Assembly (NCBI GenBank): GCA_025175895.1
Contig: CM046005.1
Span: 55,534,325 to 55,598,324 of the forward strand
Length of the DNA stretch: 64,000 nt
Source: Wurfbainia villosa
Taxonomy: Eukaryota > Streptophyta > Magnoliopsida > Zingiberales > Zingiberaceae
Direction of reading: 5' to 3'
The notes beneath the pieces were generated by a model that made no database searches, was not told the origin of the DNA, and saw only the letters and a list, made by a program, of their open reading frames with translations. Each line of letters begins with the position of its first letter. Position 1 is the first letter of the stretch. A program made the translations under genes and the position numbers. Positions 58,988 through 64,000 of the stretch are shown here, one piece after another.

Positions 58988-60103
58988 TGTTGGATCGATC
59001 GGATCGCTAGAGGGGGGGTGAATAGCGATAGAAACTTTTTAGTACGAATTTGTTTTAAAAAAAACTTATATGTAGCGGAAAGATAAACAAAACAAAAAGT
59101 AAAAGAGACAATAGACACAAGAGATTTACTTGGTTCGTAGCCGAAGGCTACTACTCCAAGGCCCTAGTGGTCCTTAACCACGTACGGAGGGCAAACTACT
59201 AAATAACTCCTCCTCGTTGGAGGTAGGAGTTAGACGGATACAAAAAGCTTGAGGTAGAAGGACACTCCCCCTCTCCTCGTTATAATGAAAGCTTTACTAA
59301 AAGGAATAAACTGAAATACAATTTAGAACTTTCGTTACCGACGACTTTAAAGGTTGGAGGTTGAAGCTCTAGTCGTCGTCTCGGCAGCGCTTCGTCGTAG
59401 GGATGTCGGAGAGTCGGAGCATATTGGAAGCACTTGGAAGCTTTTGAATTGATGAAAAACCCTAGGTTTGGCCCTCCTTTTATAGCCTTTGAGCCCCTTA
59501 TCGAATGGGTCTTTAGGCAATCACAAATGGGCACAAAACCCCTTGAAAAATGGTGATAACTCTTGACTACTCGAGGCTGATCCTTGAAAGAATGATCGAT
59601 GGCCATCATCACGACTAATGGCAAGATCGGGCCGATTGTCGACCTTCCAATGATCGCTTAACGGCAATGAGTCCTCCAAGCCGGGCAATGATCGATGCTA
59701 GCTGCAAGGCAAGGTTAGCTCAACAAAAACATAATTTCGATGGTCGTCGACCATCCGATCTCGACTTAGACCATCTATAAGAAGTCTTTGGTCGGATCTA
59801 CGCTTAAGATCATCCCTGTAAAGAGGATACAACCTTACTTACGCTCGCACACAGGAGCTTACCTCAGTACTTACGTGTTGCTTTTGCTTCCGGCCTTCCA
59901 CTCAATTCCTTCGGCTCCCTCCGAAGTCTCTTGAGTGTCGCCCGACCACCGCGGCTTCCTTCGGGTGTCGCTAGCCTTCAACTCCAGCGTTGAGACTTTT
60001 CTGCACACTTGATTTAGCTCATGAGATAACAATATATGCTTAACTTTGTATCGTTTTCTATAATCAAAACTTAGGTTCGACTTAGGTGCCTACTGCACCA
60101 ACA
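58988..60103 (-). repeat. Sv2 right LTR (5' LTR, 1,116 bp)
   Basis: Nearly identical to the left LTR except for short blocks that differ by many bases, mainly 59385-59430 and 59575-59690. TATAAAA on the minus strand at 59478-59484. Hairpins at 59137-59151 (perfect) and 59167-59181 (one mismatch). Confidence 0.95.
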
Positions 60104-60184
60104 GACAATCAAGCACAAATGAATTCCATCGAGCGATGATTAGGCTATTCATCCCCCCTTCTAGCTAGACCATCAATCCTAACA
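60104..60184 (+). repeat. Sv4 3' LTR, last part
   Basis: Begins with the GACAA TSD copy of Sv2 and ends GACCATCAATCCTAACA, the inverted match of TGTTAGGA at 31551. AGTTA (60185-60189) would be the Sv4 TSD. Confidence 0.85.
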
Positions 60185-60613
60185 AGTTATGTTTATGCTT
60201 ACATGCAAGCATGGGCACTCTAAATTGTTTGCATACTTTTTGTACTCTTACTTGCTTACTCCCACTATATAAGGGAGGGAAATCCAAACATGGAAGAGAA
60301 CTCTTGGTAAGAAATATTTGTGTGCTCTCTTAGTTCTTGGAAGGACTTCTGAACTTATCGAGTTTATCCTCGTGGCATTCAACAACCAAAACTTATCACT
60401 CTCTGAGTGTGGCATTTCTTCTCTTTTGTAGTCTTGGTTCGTTCCAATCTTTGGGTATGGGTCAAGGCTCAAACTCTTGTCTTCTAATTCTAGGGTTCTA
60501 TCCATTATTGTCTCAAGTTCCATCACAGTTGTGGTGGGGTTCGTATCAGATGGTCTCATCATGTGTAATTATGTAAGTATTAAAACTATCCTTAGTCATT
60601 GAATTGATGATAT
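60185..60613 (+). other. Unclassified sequence between Sv4 and Ce2
   Basis: A TATA-like CACTATATAAGGGAGGG lies at 60263-60279. ORFs on both strands (60248-60562, 60337-60576) show no recognisable motif. The last 50 bp (60563-60613: ATGTGTAATTATGTAAG ... GAATTGATGATAT) align with the Cb LTR near 14485-14535, so they may be a fragment of a diverged b-family LTR into which Ce2 jumped. The remainder may be U3/R of another LTR or genuine flanking DNA; I cannot decide. Confidence 0.45.
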
Positions 60614-61550
60614 TGTTGGAATGTATACTGAAAGCCTAGCTCTTTTTGTATGAACATTTTATTTTGGAATAAGAATCACATGATCATTGTTTGCACTTTA
60701 TATATTTATTATATGTGTGTGCATATTGTCTAATATTTTACATTGTAGATAACATGGTGCTTGGTGTGGCACAGAAGATCATGTTATCAGTCCCTTGTAA
60801 AATATAAGTAGAGGCTCACAACCAAGATGGTTTTGGACAAACCATTGGCATGGTTGTAGTGTAGCTTGGTATTGTTTTGTCTTGAACATAGAGTTACACT
60901 AGTACACTTAGGTGTATTGAGCAGGACCGACATAGAGGTGATTCAATTAATTGCTGACTACATAATTGAATCGGACATCGAATATTATGTTGTACATGCT
61001 CCTAATCCCAATATAATAACGGGCACATGTACTTAGTATTTATTTCTTTGATTTACCAGAGGGTGAGATTTAGATGGATTAAATCAATATGCCCGGTAAG
61101 TTGGGAAATGATATTATTTACATGGTGTGCCATTGATTATAGGAGGAAATCGTGTCCTATATACTAGGTTGATGATGTCCCCTTGAGGAGCTCATAAGGT
61201 TCATCATGTAAACCCAACGGTTGACTTAGTCAACATGATGATAAGGCTGAGTGGTACTACTCGAGGAATTAGATGTTAATTAATTGATGGTCAGTAAATC
61301 AATTAATTGACGGACATTCGATATCTTAAACATGGGTAGATGGATGTACAAATAATATATGGAGCCCATATTGATTTATGGGGGTTGGTGAGGTAGTTCA
61401 ATGATGATCCTCTAGTGGAATGGAACATCATTGATGGATCAAGTTTGTGTGGTTCCGATCCATCGGGTGGCCAAGATCCAACTCCTCCTTATGGTCCCTA
61501 TCGTAGCCTAATATAATCCTTGTGAAGTCTAGATCCAAGAATGTAAAACA

Positions 61551-61870
61551 AAACTCTAGAACCAATGGTTGGGATTAAATCCCTAGATACGACGGTTAGG
61601 ATGAAACCCTAGAATCGACGGTTGGGATTAAATCCCTAGATCCGACGGTTAGGATGAAACCCTAGAATCGACGGTTGGGATTAAATCCCTAGATCCGATG
61701 GTTGGGATGAAACCTTAGATCTGACGGTTGGGATGAAACCCTAGATCCGACGGTTGGGATGAAATCCTAGATCCGACGGTTGGGATGAAACCCTAGATCC
61801 GACGGTTGGGATAAAACCCTAGATCCGACGGTGGAGATTAAATCCCTAGATCTAACGGTGGAGATTAAAG
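61551..61870 (+). repeat. 26-27-bp array with AAACCCTA motifs upstream of TATA
   Basis: Twelve units by my count, type GATCCGACGGTTGGGATGAAACCCTA. Five contain exact AAACCCTA (first at 61604-61611); others read AAATCCCTA, AAACCTTA or AAATCCTA. AAACCCTA is the plant telobox core. The array ends about 20 bp before the TATA box. Confidence 0.92.
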
Positions 61871-61888
61871 GAGGCATAAGCCCAATTC

Positions 61889-61896
61889 TATAAATA
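61889..61896 (+). promoter_or_regulatory. TATA box of Ce2 LTR
   Basis: AATTCTATAAATAGAGGGC, conserved in the Ce1 LTRs on the other strand (CTATTTATAGAATTGGG). Confidence 0.8.
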
Positions 61897-62575
61897 GAGG
61901 GCTTACGATGGGCGGCATGAAGAATTGGTTCAATTGGAGTTAGGGTTTGGGTTGGGCGGCTAGGGTTTGGAAGCTTAGGCTTGGGCGGCAACATTGTGAC
62001 AAGAACCGGCGCCCATCTTCTTCCATCAAGTTGTTGCCGGCGCCCATCTTCTTCCTTCAAGACTTAGCCGGCGCCCATCCTCTTGGTCCCTCTTTTATTC
62101 CTTGGCCGGCGGCAACCTCTCTTCAAGGTTGGTCGGCGTTCACTCCTTCATACTCTCCAAGGTGGCCGGCGGTTCTCCTTGCATTGGTGGCCGACGCTTC
62201 ATCCATTCGTTCCTTGGCCGGCGGTTGCATCAAACTCCCTTGCTTGGTGGCCGGTTCTAGAAAGGAATGGTTTTGGTGGTTCTTCTCTTTGTTTGCAGCG
62301 GACAAGGAAGGGAAGAACGCGATCTAGAAGGCTTCTACTCATGGAGGATCTTCGCCCACACGTCATCCACGAGGAGGATAGGACATACGATAGAAGATCG
62401 TAAGGTATAAAGTTTTACAACTTTGTTTTCTGACTTAGCATGTTCTTTTATGTGTTGATTATACAAGTGTGTGTATGTATATATTTTGTATAATCATGGA
62501 CCCCGAAGACAAACACAAAAACCGGTGATCCGTCCGTCGTCTCTTCTGCGGCTAACCAACTAGAAGAGTTGTGTT

Positions 62576-62600
62576 GCTTGAACAACTAGTTTGTTCAAGC
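62576..62600 (+). other. Perfect hairpin in Ce2 U5
   Basis: GCTTGAACAA-CTAGT-TTGTTCAAGC, 10-bp perfect stem and 5-base loop. Kept in both Ce1 LTRs (33446-33470 and about 40524-40548). Confidence 0.9.
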
Positions 62601-62736
62601 GATCACTCAAGTTGTTAGCACGACGATAAATAGGTTGTGCTAAGGAAACTCATCCCATCCGGATTAGTTCTTTCATTGGTGAAAATTTTAATCTGGGGAC
62701 ATGGGAGCCAATGAGCCTCCGAAGCAACTCCCTACA

Positions 62737-62755
62737 ATTGGTATCAGAGCCACGG
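62737..62755 (+). other. Ce2 primer-binding site
   Basis: TTGGTATCAGAGCCACGG one base after the LTR end; initiator Met tRNA type. Confidence 0.95.
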
Positions 62756-63800
62756 TTTCCGGTTTTGTGTGTTTTTGATTCGGTTACTTTCATGCACATA
62801 TCATATATTGAGTATGCCGGATAATAGTAGGATGTGCGTAAAGCTAACTTTTTGGTTGCAGGCATAAGATCCGACTATTATGGCTATTTGGTTGTATGTG
62901 ATTGTTTTGTGTGTGATTGTATGTATATTATTTGAATCCTCAGGGTTGACGAGGCTAGATTAGTATTTAATTTTTGTAATTAAATACGGCATTGTTTAGC
63001 CGCTCATTTTAGTTTACTTTCGATCTAGATTATTTGTACACTCCTTCGTTGAGTATAGGATCGATGGATGTAAATTAAAATGATTTATCTCGGCTCGGAT
63101 CTCTTTGGTGACTTGAGCATGGGAAAAGATGGAGCGGATGAGGTGGTGACACGACGGGATGTGTATTGGAGAACAATGCCATAATAGTTGGAAAAATTCT
63201 GCTTTTTTTTCATATTTATTGCTTATTTGTTTTATATGCATGTTGTGTATGCTTTAAAATTCCTCCGTTTCAATTTACTAAGTGGGAGAGGGATATTTTA
63301 ATTAATTCCCGCGGCCTCCATTACAATTTGACGTGTGATGCAACAAACTTGTGTGTCGGCTCTGAGTGCCTTCCTCCCTGCGGACGGGTTTGTTTGCAGA
63401 TCACTAGGTCAAATAATGGTTATAGGAAATTATCTAGGAGCATGTGTACTTCCACAGCGGTAAGGCACATAATCCGAAATAATTCTCTTAGTATCGTGTA
63501 ATGGTGCACACTTAGATGAAAATAAAAGTATCCTCCCCATCGGAGTCACTGTTTTTGTTTGTAGGGCCAAAGAGGAACCAACTATTAATTTTATTTGTAA
63601 AAAGTAAGGTTAACAAGATAATAAAATTAATGGGTAAAACCTCCTCTTACAAATGTAGAATTCGTATACGTCCACACAGCGTGGCATGCGATATTCTCGG
63701 TGTTTTGAGGTGTTGGTTGATTTCGGGATTTTATTGTTTTGAGGAATCAATAATATTTGAAATCTAATATTTTGATCATTGTGATTTTTAAGATTTTCAA
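62756..63800 (+). other. Ce2 untranslated leader
   Basis: About 1 kb with no supported ORF; short ORFs at 63166-63501 and 63516-63767 have no recognisable domain and are not kept in the Ce1 leader. A long leader before gag is common in this kind of copia element. Confidence 0.75.
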
Positions 63801-64000
63801 ATGGCTTTCAACCCACTTGCTGTGATTTTAAAAGAAAATAAGCTTACTGGACCAAACTATATTGATTGGAAAAGAAATCTGGATATTGTCTTAACTATGG
63901 AGGAGTACAAATTTGTACTCTTCGAGGTCTGTCCTCCTAAGCCCACCGATAACTCTGATGAAAAGGAGAAAGAACGTTATAAGAAATGGATCAAGGCAGA
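63801..64000 (+). CDS. Ce2 gag, N-terminal part, cut by window edge
   Basis: The ATG at 63801 opens a frame that stays open to the last base (about 66 codons): MAFNPLAVILKENKLTGPNY, then IDWKRNLDIVLTMEEYKF and a lysine-rich end (DEKEKERYKKWIKA). The LTGxNYxxWKRNL start is the N-terminus of the UBN2-type gag of copia elements. The start was chosen because Ce1 gag begins alike at 39322. Gag would form the cytoplasmic particle that packages the element RNA. Whether the rest of this copy is intact cannot be seen here; no stop occurs in the visible part. Confidence 0.88.
   Translation, partial: MAFNPLAVILKENKLTGPNYIDWKRNLDIVLTMEEYKFVLFEVCPPKPTDNSDEKEKERYKKWIKA

Larger units (their letters stand above)
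51381..60103 (-). mobile_element. Sv2: full-length Sirevirus-type copia element
   Basis: LTRs 51381-52490 and 58988-60103 (TGTTGGATCGATCGG ... TGCACCAACA), exact TSD GACAA at 51376-51380 and 60104-60108. PBS complement beside the right LTR, polypurine complement beside the left, so minus strand. It carries gag with a zinc knuckle, a repeat-filled spacer, protease, integrase, RT and RNase H, 8,723 bp in all. The several CTCCCCC tracts (52491-52960) and the family likeness to Sv3 support Sirevirus. It split the Sv4 3' LTR. Confidence 0.95.
30938..60184 (+). mobile_element. Sv4: 3' end of another Sirevirus-like element, split by Cb2 and Sv2
   Basis: Internal sequence 30938-31550 ends in a polypurine tract (AAAAAGGGGGAGAT) that touches an LTR start TGTTAGGACAATC at 31551. 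The LTR continues at 51248-51375 and 60104-60184, where it ends CCATCAATCCTAACA. Start and end are matching inverted ends (TGTTAGGA/TCCTAACA). Repeated GGGGGAG tracts and CAGTCGACTG palindromes support a Sirevirus-like identity, but no pol is in the window, so the lineage is provisional. Confidence 0.75.
60614..62736 (+). repeat. Ce2 5' LTR (2,123 bp)
   Basis: TGTTGGAATGTATACTGAAAG ... GCAACTCCCTACA, reverse complement of the Ce1 LTRs. It shows in sense direction the telobox-like array (61551-61870), TATA box (61889-61896), a GGCCGGCG-rich transcribed zone (about 62034-62255) and a perfect 10-bp hairpin (62576-62600). Confidence 0.95.
60614..64000 (+). mobile_element. Ce2: 5' end of a plus-strand copia family e element
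   Basis: 5' LTR 60614-62736, PBS from 62738, leader and start of gag at 63801; the rest is beyond the window. It is the same family as Ce1, in the opposite direction. GATAT (60609-60613) is the expected left TSD. Confidence 0.95.

Noticed and set aside
1..64000. Host plant genes, tRNA or rRNA genes
   Set aside because: Apart from short unplaced stretches all sequence was assigned to retroelements; no exon, tRNA box pattern or rRNA motif was recognised.

Overview
This window is plant (angiosperm) nuclear DNA made almost entirely of nested LTR retrotransposons. No host gene, tRNA, rRNA or CRISPR array could be supported. The evidence is the Ty1/copia and Ty3/gypsy gag-pol remnants, plant initiator-Met primer-binding sites (TGGTATCAGAGC), TG...CA-bounded LTRs, 5-bp target-site duplications (TSDs) and polypurine tracts. 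Every coding region except the fragment at the right edge carries stops or frameshifts. The species cannot be named from this sequence.

Labels used here: Gy1 = Ty3/gypsy element. Sv1, Sv2, Sv3 = Sirevirus-type copia elements of one superfamily. Sv4 = another Sirevirus-like element. Cb1, Cb2 = copia family b (2.2-kb LTR). Ce1, Ce2 = copia family e (2.1-kb LTR). Ld1 = non-autonomous large retrotransposon derivative.

Layout. 1-5358 is the 3' half of Gy1 (broken pol plus a 3.24-kb 3' LTR rich in tandem repeats), inserted into Sv3. Sv3 resumes at 5359 (pol, + strand) and runs to its 3' LTR at 29817-30937, but is split by Ld1 (8757-29613, TSD GTTAC). The 3' LTR of Ld1 is split by Cb1 (14288-29427, TSD GGATT). 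The leader of Cb1 is split by Sv1 (17432-23113, minus strand, TSD AGGTG). Sv3 itself lies in the 3' internal end of Sv4, whose 3' LTR starts at 31551. That LTR is split twice. Cb2 (32638-51136, minus strand) is the first insertion and carries Ce1 (33309-42491, minus strand) in its 3' LTR. Sv2 (51381-60103, minus strand, TSD GACAA) is the second. The Sv4 LTR ends at 60184. About 430 bp of unclassified sequence follows, then Ce2 (+ strand: 5' LTR 60614-62736, PBS, leader and the start of gag at 63801, cut by the window edge). The deepest stack is five layers: Sv4 > Sv3 > Ld1 > Cb1 > Sv1.

How the parts work together: LTRs supply promoter and polyadenylation signals, the PBS and polypurine tract prime reverse transcription, gag packages the RNA, and pol (protease, integrase, reverse transcriptase, RNase H) copies and inserts it. 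None of the full copies seen here could supply these proteins unaided. The most interesting signals are non-coding: (1) a 111-bp direct repeat of target DNA around Cb2, whose outer LTR end is missing; (2) chains of inverted repeats in LTR and leader regions, with different stem sequences at the same site in related copies; (3) an intron-like, repeat-filled spacer between gag and protease in Sv2; (4) an array of telobox-like AAACCCTA motifs upstream of the Ce TATA box; (5) clustered multi-base mismatches between otherwise near-identical copies, which may be base-calling errors at methylated sites.
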